DNA of 64,000 nucleotides from Afifella aestuarii (GTDB lineage: Bacteria > Pseudomonadota > Alphaproteobacteria > Rhizobiales > Afifellaceae): assembly GCF_004023665.1 (NCBI RefSeq), contig NZ_SAUF01000001.1, positions 248,001 to 312,000 of the forward strand, given 5' to 3'. The notes below the pieces were generated by a model, which saw only the letters and a list, made by a program, of their open reading frames with translations, ran no database searches and was not told the origin of the DNA. Below are positions 27,788 through 37,367 of this stretch, one piece after another. Position numbers and translations under genes: made by a program. Positions within the stretch are counted from its first letter, which is position 1. Every line of letters begins with the position of its first letter.

Positions 27788-28699
27788 ATGGGTGTGCGGG
27801 TGCTGTCGATCGGCGAGTGCATGATCGAGCTATTCAAAACTAGCTTGGGTTCCTACGCCATCCAATATGGCGGCGATACCTTCAATACGGCCGTATATCT
27901 CGCCCGAGAGGGGGTCAAAACGGGCTATGCGACGGCCCTTGGCGGGGATGACCCGTTCAGTGGGGCGATTGTCTCGCTCGCTCAGGTGGAAGGTCTTTCC
28001 ACCGATGCCGTCCTGCGTGTGCCGGAGCGGCTCCCGGGCCTTTACGCGATCGAAACTGATTCGGCCGGTGAGCGGCGGTTCTTCTATTGGCGGCAGAACG
28101 CGCCGGCCCGTCAGCTCTTCGAGCTCGAGGAGAGTTCGCGTATCGAAGCGGCAATGGAGGCGGCGGAATGGATCTATTTCTCCGGGATCACGCTCGGCAT
28201 CTATTCCGACGCGGGGCTTGAACGTTTCGAGGCCGCGCTGAAACGCGCGCGGCAGGCGGGAACGAAAATCGCTTTCGACAGCAATTATCGTCCGGCCTTG
28301 TGGGCAGGCGATATCGAGCGGGCTCGCTCCGTCTTCCGCCGCTTCCTGCCGCTTGCCACGCTGCTTCTGCCGTCGTGCGACGATGAAAGGCTGTTGTGGG
28401 AGCTCGATACCGATGATGACGTCATGGCCGCCCTGCAGGATTTCGGGGCAGAGGAGATCGTCCTGAAGCGCGGCGACGCGGGCGTGCTCGTGCGCCATGA
28501 CGGTGGTGAGGTCGAGGTTCCGATCGGCGACAAGGTCGTTCCCGTCGATACGACGGCGGCGGGCGACAGCTTCAATGCGGCCTATCTCGCCGCCCGCCTG
28601 CAGGGGACCGAACCCGAAGTTGCCGTTGCACGGGGACAGGCCCTGGCGCGTCGCGTCATCATGGTGCGCGGGGCGCTCATTCCGCGAGAGGAGGCCTGA
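27788..28699 (+). CDS. kdgK: 2-dehydro-3-deoxygluconokinase
   Basis: Phosphorylates KDG to KDPG, feeding the Entner-Doudoroff aldolase. 303 residues of the PfkB/ribokinase fold. N-terminal substrate motif GGDTFNTAVYLAREG (about 29-43); C-terminal signature DTTAAGDSFNAAYLAA at 254-269 with catalytic Asp260. FYWRQNAPARQLF is typical of KDG kinases. A GGAGGAGAGG ribosome region precedes the ATG. It stands apart from edd/eda at 33-35.7 kb but serves the same pathway. A hairpin begins at its stop. Confidence 0.9.
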   Translation: MGVRVLSIGECMIELFKTSLGSYAIQYGGDTFNTAVYLAREGVKTGYATALGGDDPFSGAIVSLAQVEGLSTDAVLRVPERLPGLYAIETDSAGERRFFYWRQNAPARQLFELEESSRIEAAMEAAEWIYFSGITLGIYSDAGLERFEAALKRARQAGTKIAFDSNYRPALWAGDIERARSVFRRFLPLATLLLPSCDDERLLWELDTDDDVMAALQDFGAEEIVLKRGDAGVLVRHDGGEVEVPIGDKVVPVDTTAAGDSFNAAYLAARLQGTEPEVAVARGQALARRVIMVRGALIPREEA

Positions 28700-28715
28700 C
28701 GGCTGACGCCGTCAG
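28696..28715. terminator. Hairpin between convergent kdgK and ccdA
   Basis: Perfect 8-bp stem CTGACGGC / GCCGTCAG with a TGAC loop. The left arm contains the kdgK stop codon; ccdA ends 17 bases further. No T-tract. Confidence 0.55.
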
Positions 28716-28731
28716 GGGGCTGGAGGCGACC

Positions 28732-29469
28732 TCAGCCGATCGTCTGCAGGGAAGGGAAGGTCTCCAGGAGCCAATAAGACAGGCTCGCCATATCTCCGGT
28801 CAGGAAGAGAATGCCGGTCAGGACGAGGAGACCGCCCATCGCCTTTTCCACCGTCGCCATGTGGCGGCGGAAGCCGGAGGCCCAGCGCAGGAAGGGGCCG
28901 GCGAAGAGCGCCGCAATCAGGAACGGCAAGCCCATACCCATGCCGTAGATGAAGAGAAGGAGCGCCCCTTCGGGGGCGGAGCCCTCGCGTCCGGCAAGGG
29001 CGAGGATGGTGCCGAGAGCCGGGCCGACGCAGGGCGTCCAGCCAAAGGCGAAGGCGAGGCCGATCAGATAGGCGCCGAAGAGTCCCGGCGGCTTCTCCCG
29101 CACCTGGAAACGCGCCTCGCGATAGAGGAAACCGAAGCGGAGAAGCCCCAGAAAATGCAGGCCGAAGCCGATGATGACGACGCCTGCCACGATCGCCAGC
29201 CAGTCCTTGTATTCCGCCAGGAGCCGGCCGATGCCGGAGGCCGTCATGCCCAACAGCACGAAGACCGTCGTGAAGCCCAGCACGAAGGCCAGGGCGGCGG
29301 TGAAGACCTTGCGCGTCAGGCCGGAAGGAACGTCCCCCTGACCTGAAAGCTCATCGAGAGACACGCCGGCGATAAAGCACAGCGAGGCCGGAACGATCGG
29401 AAGAACGCAAGGCGAGACGAAGGATAAGAGGCCGCCGATAAAGGCGCCGACCCAGGTGATGTCGAGCAC
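28732..29469 (-). CDS. ccdA: CcdA-type cytochrome c biogenesis / thiol-electron transporter
   Basis: Inner-membrane protein that carries reducing equivalents from thioredoxin to periplasmic thiol proteins. 245 residues with six predicted membrane helices. The two transport cysteines are present: Cys21 (VSPCVLPIVPAS) and Cys147 (GWTPCVGPALG). I place the start at the GTG at 29469, which has AGAGGA upstream; a longer frame reaches 29508. It is divergent from a BigR-like regulator, suggesting control by sulfide or redox state, since BigR/SqrR regulons often contain such transporters. Confidence 0.88.
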   Translation of the reverse strand: MLDITWVGAFIGGLLSFVSPCVLPIVPASLCFIAGVSLDELSGQGDVPSGLTRKVFTAALAFVLGFTTVFVLLGMTASGIGRLLAEYKDWLAIVAGVVIIGFGLHFLGLLRFGFLYREARFQVREKPPGLFGAYLIGLAFAFGWTPCVGPALGTILALAGREGSAPEGALLLFIYGMGMGLPFLIAALFAGPFLRWASGFRRHMATVEKAMGGLLVLTGILFLTGDMASLSYWLLETFPSLQTIG

Positions 29470-29663
29470 GGTCTGTCCTCTGGGATGCGAAGGTTGCGCC
29501 CCGCGCATTCAGCGCTTGGGCAAAGTTTGAAGTTCCTCTACATATGGCTCTGATGGCGATAAAAAGAGATTCAAGAGAACGTTATGGTACCGCGCCGCGA
29601 TGTCGCGGGCGAAGCGACCATAGCGCGCGACCTCATCGCTGACGAGAGCTGGCCAGGACCCCA
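29470..29663. promoter_or_regulatory. Divergent ccdA/bigR control region
   Basis: 194 bases holding promoters for both genes. The AT-richest segment is about 29523-29590. It includes half-sites TTGAA (near 29527) and TTCAA (near 29570) in inverted orientation. BigR and SqrR operators are AT-rich dyads, so the repressor probably binds here; no exact site can be fixed by eye. Confidence 0.4.
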
Positions 29664-30050
29664 ATGCCTCTTGCAAGAACGCTGACAGAGACCGACGAGC
29701 CCGAACTGCCGAGCCTTGCCGAAAAGGCGGCCGCGGCGAGCGCCTTCCTGAAGGCGCTGTCGCATGAGAGCCGTCTGATGATCTTGTGTCATCTGGCCGA
29801 CGGCGAAAAATCGGTCACCGAGCTGGAAACGCTCCTGGCGCTGCGCCAGCCGACGGTATCGCAACAGCTTGCGCGTCTGCGTCTGGAAGGGTTGGTGGCG
29901 ACCCGCCGCGAGGGAAAGACGATCTTTTACAGCCTCGCCTCGGGACGGGCCCGGCGGCTCATCGATGTCATCTACGACATGTTCTGCGGCGAGGATGAAG
30001 GCTCCGCGTCGCCGGAGAGAAGCCGGCGAAGCTCTTCTACCAGCTCCTGA
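29664..30050 (+). CDS. bigR: ArsR-family persulfide/redox sensor, BigR/SqrR-like
   Basis: A 128-residue winged-helix repressor. HTH region VTELETLLALRQPTVSQQLARLRLEGLV (51-78), wing RREGKTIFYSL. Two cysteines, Cys42 (MILCHL) and Cys108 (DMFC), fall at the same places as the disulfide/tetrasulfide pair of Xylella BigR (Cys42, Cys108) and Rhodobacter SqrR. No metal-site CxC motif of classic ArsR is seen. In such proteins sulfane sulfur links the two cysteines and releases DNA. It is divergent from ccdA, its likely target along with itself. The 3' end overlaps the convergent ABC gene by 79 bases. Confidence 0.82.
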   Translation: MPLARTLTETDEPELPSLAEKAAAASAFLKALSHESRLMILCHLADGEKSVTELETLLALRQPTVSQQLARLRLEGLVATRREGKTIFYSLASGRARRLIDVIYDMFCGEDEGSASPERSRRSSSTSS

Positions 30051-30874
30051 AAGGGCTGGCTGGTGCGATAGTCCGGCCGGCGCGGGCGCGCTGCGGCGTT
30101 TTTCACCTCACCGATGATGCGGCCCGGCCGCGGCGAGAAGACGACGATGCGGTCCGCCAGAAATGCCGCCTCATACAGGGAATGCGTGACGAAAAGCACG
30201 GTGAACTGCTGTTCTGCCTGCAGCGCCATGAGCTCGTCGCCGAGGCGAAAACGGGTCATCTCGTCGAGCGCCGCAAACGGTTCGTCGAGAAGCAGAAGGT
30301 TCGGCTTCGTCACCAGCGCGCGTGCGAGCGAGGCGCGCATCGCCATGCCGCCGGAGAGCTGGCGCGGCAATGCCTCGGCAAAATCGGCGAGGCCGACATT
30401 CGCCAGCGCGGCTTTCGCATCTGCGTCGGCTGATTTTCGCGGCTGTTTGCGCAAAGTGAGCGGCAGGCGGACATTTGCAAGGACGCTAGCCCAGGGCATC
30501 AAGGTCGGCGTCTGAAAGACGTAGCCGATCTCGGCGGGCCGATCGGATGCAGCACGCTCGACGGTGATGCGGCCCTCGCTCAACGGCTCCAGGCCCGCCG
30601 CAACCCGCAAAAACGTGGTCTTGCCGCAGCCGGACGGGCCGAGAAGCGCGACGAATTCGCCGGGCTCGACCTCGAGAGACACGGCCTCCAGTGTGCTGAG
30701 GCCGTCGGCAAAGGTCTTGCTCACGCCCGCGGCCGCGATACCTGCACCAGGAGATCCGGAGTTCGTGCCACTTCTCCCGCCCGCACCAGAGGGGCTCCCT
30801 TGACCGAGACTGGGGAATGTGGCGGAAAGCTGGGACAAGTTGTCGCTTCTTTCTTCTCTGCAGGCTGTCTTCAT
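29972..30874 (-). CDS. ABC transporter ATP-binding protein, nitrate/sulfonate/taurine type
   Basis: An ATPase of the SsuB/TauB/NrtD group, up to 300 residues. Walker A GPSGCGKTT, Q-loop YVFQTPTLMPW, signature LSGGMAMRASLARAL, Walker B LLLLDEPFAALD and H-loop VTHSLYEA are intact. No permease or binding protein is nearby, so its transporter is incomplete here. The start is doubtful: the ATG at 30874 shares bases with the zwf ATG on the other strand; a TTG at 30838 would remove the overlap, and the ABC domain only begins near residue 45. The substrate cannot be told. Confidence 0.85.
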   Translation of the reverse strand: MKTACREERSDNLSQLSATFPSLGQGSPSGAGGRSGTNSGSPGAGIAAAGVSKTFADGLSTLEAVSLEVEPGEFVALLGPSGCGKTTFLRVAAGLEPLSEGRITVERAASDRPAEIGYVFQTPTLMPWASVLANVRLPLTLRKQPRKSADADAKAALANVGLADFAEALPRQLSGGMAMRASLARALVTKPNLLLLDEPFAALDEMTRFRLGDELMALQAEQQFTVLFVTHSLYEAAFLADRIVVFSPRPGRIIGEVKNAAARPRRPDYRTSQPFQELVEELRRLLSGDAEPSSSPQNMS

Positions 30875-32351
30875 GACCTACCGCGTCATCCCGGTCGAGC
30901 CCTTCGATTATATCGTCTTCGGAGGAACGGGCGATCTCGCCCGCCGCAAACTCCTTCCTGCCCTTTATCATCGCATGCGCGATGGCCAGATTCCCGCCGA
31001 AGGGCGGATCATCGCCGCCTCCCGCCGCAAGATGAGCGACGATGATTATCGCGCCATGACGGAAGAGGCGCTGACGGAGTTCGTACCGGAAGGCGAGCGC
31101 TCGCGCGAAACGCTCGACGCTTTTCTCGGAATGCTCTCATACCGCTCGCTCGATGCCTTGTCGGACGAGGGCTGGGATGCGCTGCGCGATGAGCTCGATC
31201 GCGACAAAGAGCGTGTGCGCGCCTTCTATCTCGCAGTCGCTCCGAACCTCTTCGACGATCTGTGTCAGCGTTTCGCCCAGCACGGGCTGGTGACGCCCAA
31301 TTCGCGGGTCGTTATCGAAAAGCCGGTCGGGCGCGATCTCGCCTCTGCGGTCAAGGTCAACGATGCCGTCGCTCAGGCCTTTCACGAGAGCCAAGTCTTC
31401 CGCATCGATCATTATCTCGGCAAGGAGACGGTGCAGAACCTGATGGCTCTGCGCTTCGCCAACACGCTTTTCGAGCCTCTGTGGAACTCTGCCCATATCG
31501 ATCATGTGCAGATCACGGTGGCCGAATCGATCGGGGTCGGCTCGCGCGGCGATTATTACGACACGTCCGGCGCACTCCGCGACATGGTGCAGAACCATAT
31601 GATCCAGCTTCTGTGCCTCGTCGCGATGGAGCCGCCCGATTCTTTCGATGCCAATTCGCTCCGCGACGAGAAGCTCAAGGTTCTCCGGGCGCTGAAGCCG
31701 ATCGATGCCTCGAATTACGACCGCCTGACAGTGCGCGGCCAGTACCGCGCCGGTGCTGCGGAAGGCGGCGCGGTTCCCTCCTATGCGGAGGAGATCGGCG
31801 ACAAGCGCAGCCGCACCGAGACTTTTGCGGCGTTGAAGGTCGAGGTCGCCAACTGGCGTTGGGCCGGCGTGCCCTTCTATCTGAGGACCGGCAAGCGGCT
31901 CGCCGACCGGGTCTCGGAGATCGTCATCACCTTCCGGGCAATCCCCCACTCCATCTTTCCCAAGGATTCCGGCGTCATTTCGCAGAACCGGCTCGTCCTG
32001 CGCCTGCAGCCGGACGAAGGCGTGAAGCAGTGGATCATGATCAAGGATCCGGGCCCGGGCGGCATGCGGCTCAATTACGTACCGCTCGATATGAGCTTCG
32101 CGGAATCCTTCCAGGAGCGTTATCCCGATGCGTATGAGCGTCTGCTCCTGGACGTCATTCGCGGCAACCAGACGCTGTTCATGCGGCGCGATGAGGTGGA
32201 GGCCGCCTGGGCGTGGACCGATCCGATCCATAATGCCTGGGACGAGGACGGCAGTCCGCCCGTGCCCTACACGGCGGGTACCTGGGGACCGTCGGCTGCC
32301 ATCGCCCTTATCGAGCGTGACGGCCGCACCTGGCATGAGGACACCGATTGA
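30873..32351 (+). CDS. zwf: Glucose-6-phosphate 1-dehydrogenase
   Basis: Oxidises glucose-6-phosphate to 6-phosphogluconolactone, making NADPH; entry to the Entner-Doudoroff route. 492 residues. Nucleotide motif FGGTGDLARRKLLPALYH at the N-terminus; active-site signature RIDHYLGKETVQN near 177. I use the ATG at 30873 rather than an earlier in-frame codon at 30819, because the family N-terminus begins here. First gene of zwf-pgl-edd. Its stop overlaps the pgl start. Confidence 0.95.
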   Translation: MTYRVIPVEPFDYIVFGGTGDLARRKLLPALYHRMRDGQIPAEGRIIAASRRKMSDDDYRAMTEEALTEFVPEGERSRETLDAFLGMLSYRSLDALSDEGWDALRDELDRDKERVRAFYLAVAPNLFDDLCQRFAQHGLVTPNSRVVIEKPVGRDLASAVKVNDAVAQAFHESQVFRIDHYLGKETVQNLMALRFANTLFEPLWNSAHIDHVQITVAESIGVGSRGDYYDTSGALRDMVQNHMIQLLCLVAMEPPDSFDANSLRDEKLKVLRALKPIDASNYDRLTVRGQYRAGAAEGGAVPSYAEEIGDKRSRTETFAALKVEVANWRWAGVPFYLRTGKRLADRVSEIVITFRAIPHSIFPKDSGVISQNRLVLRLQPDEGVKQWIMIKDPGPGGMRLNYVPLDMSFAESFQERYPDAYERLLLDVIRGNQTLFMRRDEVEAAWAWTDPIHNAWDEDGSPPVPYTAGTWGPSAAIALIERDGRTWHEDTD

Positions 32352-33049
32352 TGGTGCATAACTGGCACAATTTCGAGGACCGGGACGCACTCGCCGAAAG
32401 TCTTGCCGACCTCACGGAGCGCACACTTGCCGCAGGCATTGCCAAGAACGGTGTGGCGAGCCTGGCACTCTCCGGCGGCTCCACGCCCAAGCTCTTTTTC
32501 GAGGTCCTGTCGCAGCGTCCGCTCGCTTGGGAGAAAGTCCTCGTTACGCTCGTCGATGAACGCTGGGTGCCGGTGGAGCACGAGAGGTCCAATGCACGGC
32601 TCGTGGCCGAGCATTTCGGCAAAGGTTCGGCGAAGGCCGCCCGCTTCATTCCGCTTTATACGGGGGCAGACACGCCGGAGGATGGCGTGGGTGCGGCGAC
32701 GCTTGCAACCGAAGCGTTGCCGGAAACCTTCGACGTCGTCGTCATGGGCATGGGATCGGACGGTCACACCGCCTCCTGGTTCCCGGCTGGAGACAATCTC
32801 GCCGCGGCCATCGATCCGGCGCAGGAGCTGCCGCTCCTGCCGATGCGCGCGGAGGCAGCGGGTGAGCCACGCATCACCTTCACTCTGCCCCGGCTTCTTA
32901 CCGCCAAGGCGTTGATCCTGCATATTGAAGGCGAGGAGAAACGCGCCGTCCTCGACAAAGCGCGCCTTGACGGCGACATCGAAGAGATGCCGATCCGCGC
33001 TATCTTGAGACAGGACCGGGTCCCCACCGAAATCTTCTATGCGCCGTAA
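32351..33049 (+). CDS. pgl: 6-phosphogluconolactonase
   Basis: Hydrolyses 6-phosphogluconolactone to 6-phosphogluconate. 232 residues. Conserved LALSGGSTPKLFFEVL (about 38-53), VLVTLVDERWVP (about 62-73) and GMGSDGHTASWFP (about 135-147). The ATG at 32351 overlaps the zwf stop by one base; a TTG one codon earlier is also possible. Middle gene of zwf-pgl-edd. Confidence 0.93.
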   Translation: MVHNWHNFEDRDALAESLADLTERTLAAGIAKNGVASLALSGGSTPKLFFEVLSQRPLAWEKVLVTLVDERWVPVEHERSNARLVAEHFGKGSAKAARFIPLYTGADTPEDGVGAATLATEALPETFDVVVMGMGSDGHTASWFPAGDNLAAAIDPAQELPLLPMRAEAAGEPRITFTLPRLLTAKALILHIEGEEKRAVLDKARLDGDIEEMPIRAILRQDRVPTEIFYAP

Positions 33050-33064
33050 GGCGAAGGAGTTCTT

Positions 33065-34906
33065 ATGTCAGTTCGCTCCGAAATCGCAGCCGTGACGGAA
33101 CGCGTCGCGGCGCGCTCGGCCTCAACGCGTCAGGCGTATCTCGATCGCATCCACAAAGCCCGCGATGCGGGTCCGCGCCGTCAGACCCTGTCGTGCGGCA
33201 ACCTCGCCCATGGCTTCGCCGCCTGCGCTGCATCCGATAAGGCGGCGCTCGCCGGTGATACGACGCCCAATCTCGCGATCGTCACGGCCTACAACGACAT
33301 GCTCTCGGCGCATCAGCCTTACGAGCGTTTTCCCGACGTGGTCCGCAAGGCGGCGCACGAGGCGGGCGGCGTGGCTCAGGTTGCGGGCGGCGTGCCGGCG
33401 ATGTGTGATGGCGTCACACAGGGGCAGACGGGCATGGATCTGTCGCTCTTCTCGCGCGACGTCATCGCCATGGCGGCCGGGATCGCACTGTCGCACAATA
33501 TGTTCGATGCCGCCGTCTTTCTCGGCATTTGCGACAAGATCGTTCCCGGCTTGACGATCGCGGCGCTCTCCTTCGGGCACCTGCCGGCGGTTTTCGTGCC
33601 GGCTGGGCCGATGCCGTCGGGTCTTCCCAACGACGAAAAGGCACGCATCCGCCAGCTCTACGCCGAAGGCAAGATCGGGCGCGCGGAGCTTCTGGAGTCG
33701 GAATCGAAATCCTACCATGGACCCGGCACCTGCACCTTCTACGGCACGGCCAATTCCAACCAGATGCTGATGGAGATCATGGGCCTGCATCTGCCCGGGG
33801 CCTCCTTCGTCAATCCGAACACGCCTTTGCGGGATGCACTCACCCGCGCGGCGGCGAAGCGGGCGCTCGCCATCACCGCGCTCGGCAATGAATACACGCC
33901 AGTTGGCGAGATCGTTGACGAGAAGGCGATCGTCAACGGCATCGTCGGTCTGCACGCGACCGGCGGATCGACCAATCACACGCTGCATCTCGTGGCGATG
34001 GCACAGGCCGCCGGAATCGTCGTCAATTGGGAGGATTTCGCAGCCCTTTCGGAGGTCGTTCCGCTCGTCACGCGCATCTATCCGAACGGTCTTGCCGACG
34101 TGAACCATTTCCATGCGGCCGGAGGCATGGGCTATCTGATCGGCACGCTCCTCGATGAAGGCTTTCTGCACGAGGATGTGCGCACGGTCGCCGGCGGTGG
34201 CCTTTCGCAATATCGCCGCGAGGCGGCGCTCGATGCCGATGGAGAAGCGACCTGGCGCGACGCGCCGGAGAAAAGTCACGACGAGAATGTTTTGCGCTCC
34301 GCTGCCAATCCCTTCCAGGCGACGGGCGGCTTGAAGCTTCTCACCGGCAATCTCGGACGCGCCGTGATCAAGGTTTCCGCCGTCAAGCCGGAACGGCATA
34401 TCGTCGAGGCGCCTGCGATCGTGTTTCATTCGCAGGAGGATCTCCTTGCGGCCTTCAAGGCGGGTGAGCTCGATCGCGATTTCGTCGCTGTCGTGCGCTT
34501 CCAGGGGCCGAAGGCGAATGGCATGCCGGAGCTGCATAAGCTTACGCCGCAACTCGGTGTGCTGCAGGACCGGGGTTTCAAAGTGGCCCTCGTCACCGAT
34601 GGGCGCATGTCCGGCGCCTCCGGTAAGGTGCCTGCCGCCATCCATGTCACACCGGAGGCCGTCTCTGGCGGTCCGATCGCAAAGCTCAGAACCGGTGATG
34701 TCGTTCGTGTCGATGCGACGGCCGGCACACTCGCCGCCCTTGTCGACGAGGCGGAATGGGCGGCGCGGGAGGCCGAGACGGGCGATCTCTCCGGCAATCA
34801 GTTCGGCATGGGACGCGAGCTATTCGCCGCCTTCCGCTCCATGGCGGGCGATGCCGAAGAGGGGGCAGGGGTCATCCGACCCGCCGCGCTCACCGAGGCC
34901 GCTTGA
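33065..34906 (+). CDS. edd: Phosphogluconate dehydratase
   Basis: Iron-sulfur enzyme converting 6-phosphogluconate to KDPG, the committed Entner-Doudoroff step. 613 residues, usual length for the IlvD/Edd family. Motifs seen: [25 protein letters not shown] (about 102-126), the iron-sulfur region CDKIVPGL and [14 protein letters not shown], and the C-terminal [16 protein letters not shown]. An AAGGAG site precedes it. Third gene of the operon; eda follows after 126 bases, possibly with its own promoter. Confidence 0.95.
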   Translation: MSVRSEIAAVTERVAARSASTRQAYLDRIHKARDAGPRRQTLSCGNLAHGFAACAASDKAALAGDTTPNLAIVTAYNDMLSAHQPYERFPDVVRKAAHEAGGVAQVAGGVPAMCDGVTQGQTGMDLSLFSRDVIAMAAGIALSHNMFDAAVFLGICDKIVPGLTIAALSFGHLPAVFVPAGPMPSGLPNDEKARIRQLYAEGKIGRAELLESESKSYHGPGTCTFYGTANSNQMLMEIMGLHLPGASFVNPNTPLRDALTRAAAKRALAITALGNEYTPVGEIVDEKAIVNGIVGLHATGGSTNHTLHLVAMAQAAGIVVNWEDFAALSEVVPLVTRIYPNGLADVNHFHAAGGMGYLIGTLLDEGFLHEDVRTVAGGGLSQYRREAALDADGEATWRDAPEKSHDENVLRSAANPFQATGGLKLLTGNLGRAVIKVSAVKPERHIVEAPAIVFHSQEDLLAAFKAGELDRDFVAVVRFQGPKANGMPELHKLTPQLGVLQDRGFKVALVTDGRMSGASGKVPAAIHVTPEAVSGGPIAKLRTGDVVRVDATAGTLAALVDEAEWAAREAETGDLSGNQFGMGRELFAAFRSMAGDAEEGAGVIRPAALTEAA

Positions 34907-35032
34907 GGCATAGAGAGGGGGGCGTGCGCAGAGGTCGCGCTCGCCTTCTTGGAGGAAGTCCTAGATAGGCGAAGATCGTGGGTATCACGCCCGCGGGGGG
35001 CTGAGCGAATTCAGGAAAGAAGACCAGAAACG

Positions 35033-35674
35033 ATGCATCACAAGACCGAAGAACTCGAAAGCCTTCTCGGCGCACAGCCCGTCGTTCCCGTTCTCATTCT
35101 GGACGATGCGGAGGTTGCCGTGCCGCTCGCGCGCGCTCTTCACGCCGGCGGTATTTCCACGATCGAGATTACGCTCAGGACTGAAGCCGCTTTCGAGGCC
35201 GTGCGGCGTATCGTGGAGGAGGTCGAAGAGGTCGCGGTCGGTGTCGGCACCGTTCTCGCCCCCGACCATCTGAAGCGTGCGGAACGGTCCGGCGCGCGTT
35301 TTTGGGTGTCGCCCGGCATGAGCCCACAGCTTCTGGAAGCGGCGCGTCATTGCGTGCTGCCGGGCCTGCCGGGTTCCGCCACGCCGTCGGAGGCGATGGC
35401 GCTGGTGGAAGCCGGCTACCATCACCAGAAATTTTTCCCCGCCGAGGCGGCCGGCGGCGCCGCCTACCTCAAATCTCTCGTCTCACCGCTCGGAGAGATT
35501 CGTTTCTGCCCGACGGGCGGCATCAATCCCGGCAATGCCGGTGATTATCTCGCGCTTCCCAATGTCGCCTGCGTGGGCGGTTCCTGGCTTGCGCCGAAGG
35601 AGGCGATTGCCGCCGGCGATTGGTCGAAGATCGAAAGCCTCGCCCGAGAGGCCGTCAATCTGCGCAAGGCGTAA
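35033..35674 (+). CDS. eda: KDPG aldolase (2-dehydro-3-deoxy-phosphogluconate aldolase)
   Basis: Cleaves KDPG to pyruvate and glyceraldehyde-3-phosphate. 213 residues, class I aldolase barrel. Glu45 lies in STIEITLRT; the Schiff-base Lys133 in HHQKFFPAE; phosphate loop [11 protein letters not shown]. The start at 35033 is chosen because upstream in-frame sequence is not family-like and the N-terminus then matches others. It lies between edd and pgi on the same strand. Confidence 0.94.
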   Translation: MHHKTEELESLLGAQPVVPVLILDDAEVAVPLARALHAGGISTIEITLRTEAAFEAVRRIVEEVEEVAVGVGTVLAPDHLKRAERSGARFWVSPGMSPQLLEAARHCVLPGLPGSATPSEAMALVEAGYHHQKFFPAEAAGGAAYLKSLVSPLGEIRFCPTGGINPGNAGDYLALPNVACVGGSWLAPKEAIAAGDWSKIESLAREAVNLRKA

Positions 35675-35729
35675 ATTCTCGCCGCTTTTGAAGATCCCCA
35701 CGAAAGATCCCTCACGGAGGAATGACACG

Positions 35730-37367
35730 ATGAAGCCTGCCGCCCGGACAGCGCTTGAAGCCCTGAAGGTGCATGAAAGCAGCCTTGCCGCGCGCCATCT
35801 GCGCGAGCTTTTCCAGGAGGATCCGGGCCGGTTTGAGCGCTTTTCGGCGAGCCTTGGCGATCTCACGCTCGATTATTCCAAGAACCGAATCACCTCGGAG
35901 ACCTTCGATCTTCTGATCGCGCTCGCCCAGGCTGCGGAAGTGGAGGCGCTGCGGCATGCCATGTTCACCGGCGAGGCCATCAATCTCACCGAGAAGCGGG
36001 CCGTGCTGCACACCGCCCTGCGGGCGCCGGAATCGGCCTCCGTCGAGGTGAATGGCGTCGATGTCATGCTCGGCGTGCATGACGTTCTGGAGCGCGTGGG
36101 CGAATTCGCCGAAGGCGTGCGCTCGGGCAAGATTACGGGTGCGAACGGCAAGGCCTTCACCGATGTCGTCAATATCGGCATCGGCGGTTCCGATCTCGGT
36201 CCCGCGATGGCGGTGGCGGCTCTTACGCCCTTCCGCGATGGCGGGCCGCGCGTGCATTTCGTCTCCAATGTCGACGGGGCGCATATCCACGACACGCTCG
36301 CCGAACTCGATCCGGAGCGTACGCTCTTTCTGATCGCGTCGAAGACGTTCACAACGCTCGAGACGATGACGAACGCCGCCTCGGCGCGCAATTGGATCGT
36401 GGAGCGGCTCGGCGAGGAGGCGGTTTCGGCGCATTTCGCCGCCCTTTCCACCAATCTCAAGAAGGTCGGCGAATTCGGCATCGACGAAGAGCGCGTCTTC
36501 GGTTTCTGGGACTGGGTCGGCGGGCGATATTCCGTATGGTCGGCGATCGGCCTGCCGCTGGCGATCTCGATCGGCTTCAATAACTTCAAACGCTTTCTCG
36601 CCGGCGCGCGGCAGATGGACGAGCATTTCCGCACTGCGCCGCTCGCTGAGAACCTCCCCGTCATCATGGGGCTTATCGGGATCTACCACCGCAATGTCTG
36701 TGCCTATCCGACCCAGGCGGTGATCCCCTACGATCAGCGGCTCAGCCGTTTCGCCGCGCATCTGCAGCAGCTCGATATGGAATCGAACGGCAAGCGGGTG
36801 ACGCGCGGAGGCAAGGCGGTCGATTACCAGACTGGGCCGGTCGTCTGGGGCGAGCCAGGCACCAACGGTCAGCACGCCTTCTTCCAGCTCATCCACCAGG
36901 GCACGGAGGTCGTGCCCGTCGATTTCCTGATTGCGGCGGAACCCAACGAATCGATGGGCGACCATCATGCCAAGCTCCTCGCCAATTGCCTGGCGCAGGC
37001 GCAGGCGCTCGCCTTCGGCCGCACCGAGGACGAGGTGCGTGCGGAGCTTTCATCCCAGAAGATGGCGCCGGCGGAAATCGACAGGCTCTCCCCGCACAAG
37101 GTGTTTCCGGGCAACCGGCCGTCGAACACGCTCATCTACAAGCGTCTCGATCCGCACACCCTCGGCATGCTGATTGCGCTTTACGAGCACCGGGTCTTCG
37201 TGATGGGCGCGATCTGGGACATCAATTCCTTCGATCAGTGGGGCGTGGAACTCGGCAAGGCGCTCGCCTCCAACCTCCTGCCGGTCATCCGCGACGGGGC
37301 GACAACGGACGGTCTCGATTCCTCCACCGCCGGCCTGGTGGAGCGCTACCGGGCGCTGTCGCGGTAG
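35730..37367 (+). CDS. pgi: Glucose-6-phosphate isomerase
   Basis: Interconverts glucose-6-phosphate and fructose-6-phosphate, returning triose-derived hexose to zwf. 545 residues. Signatures [15 protein letters not shown], the [26 protein letters not shown] region and [27 protein letters not shown] are present. The start at 35730 has CGGAGG about 8 bases upstream and replaces a longer frame running into eda. Its last 22 bases overlap the convergent hydroxypyruvate isomerase gene. Confidence 0.95.
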   Translation: MKPAARTALEALKVHESSLAARHLRELFQEDPGRFERFSASLGDLTLDYSKNRITSETFDLLIALAQAAEVEALRHAMFTGEAINLTEKRAVLHTALRAPESASVEVNGVDVMLGVHDVLERVGEFAEGVRSGKITGANGKAFTDVVNIGIGGSDLGPAMAVAALTPFRDGGPRVHFVSNVDGAHIHDTLAELDPERTLFLIASKTFTTLETMTNAASARNWIVERLGEEAVSAHFAALSTNLKKVGEFGIDEERVFGFWDWVGGRYSVWSAIGLPLAISIGFNNFKRFLAGARQMDEHFRTAPLAENLPVIMGLIGIYHRNVCAYPTQAVIPYDQRLSRFAAHLQQLDMESNGKRVTRGGKAVDYQTGPVVWGEPGTNGQHAFFQLIHQGTEVVPVDFLIAAEPNESMGDHHAKLLANCLAQAQALAFGRTEDEVRAELSSQKMAPAEIDRLSPHKVFPGNRPSNTLIYKRLDPHTLGMLIALYEHRVFVMGAIWDINSFDQWGVELGKALASNLLPVIRDGATTDGLDSSTAGLVERYRALSR

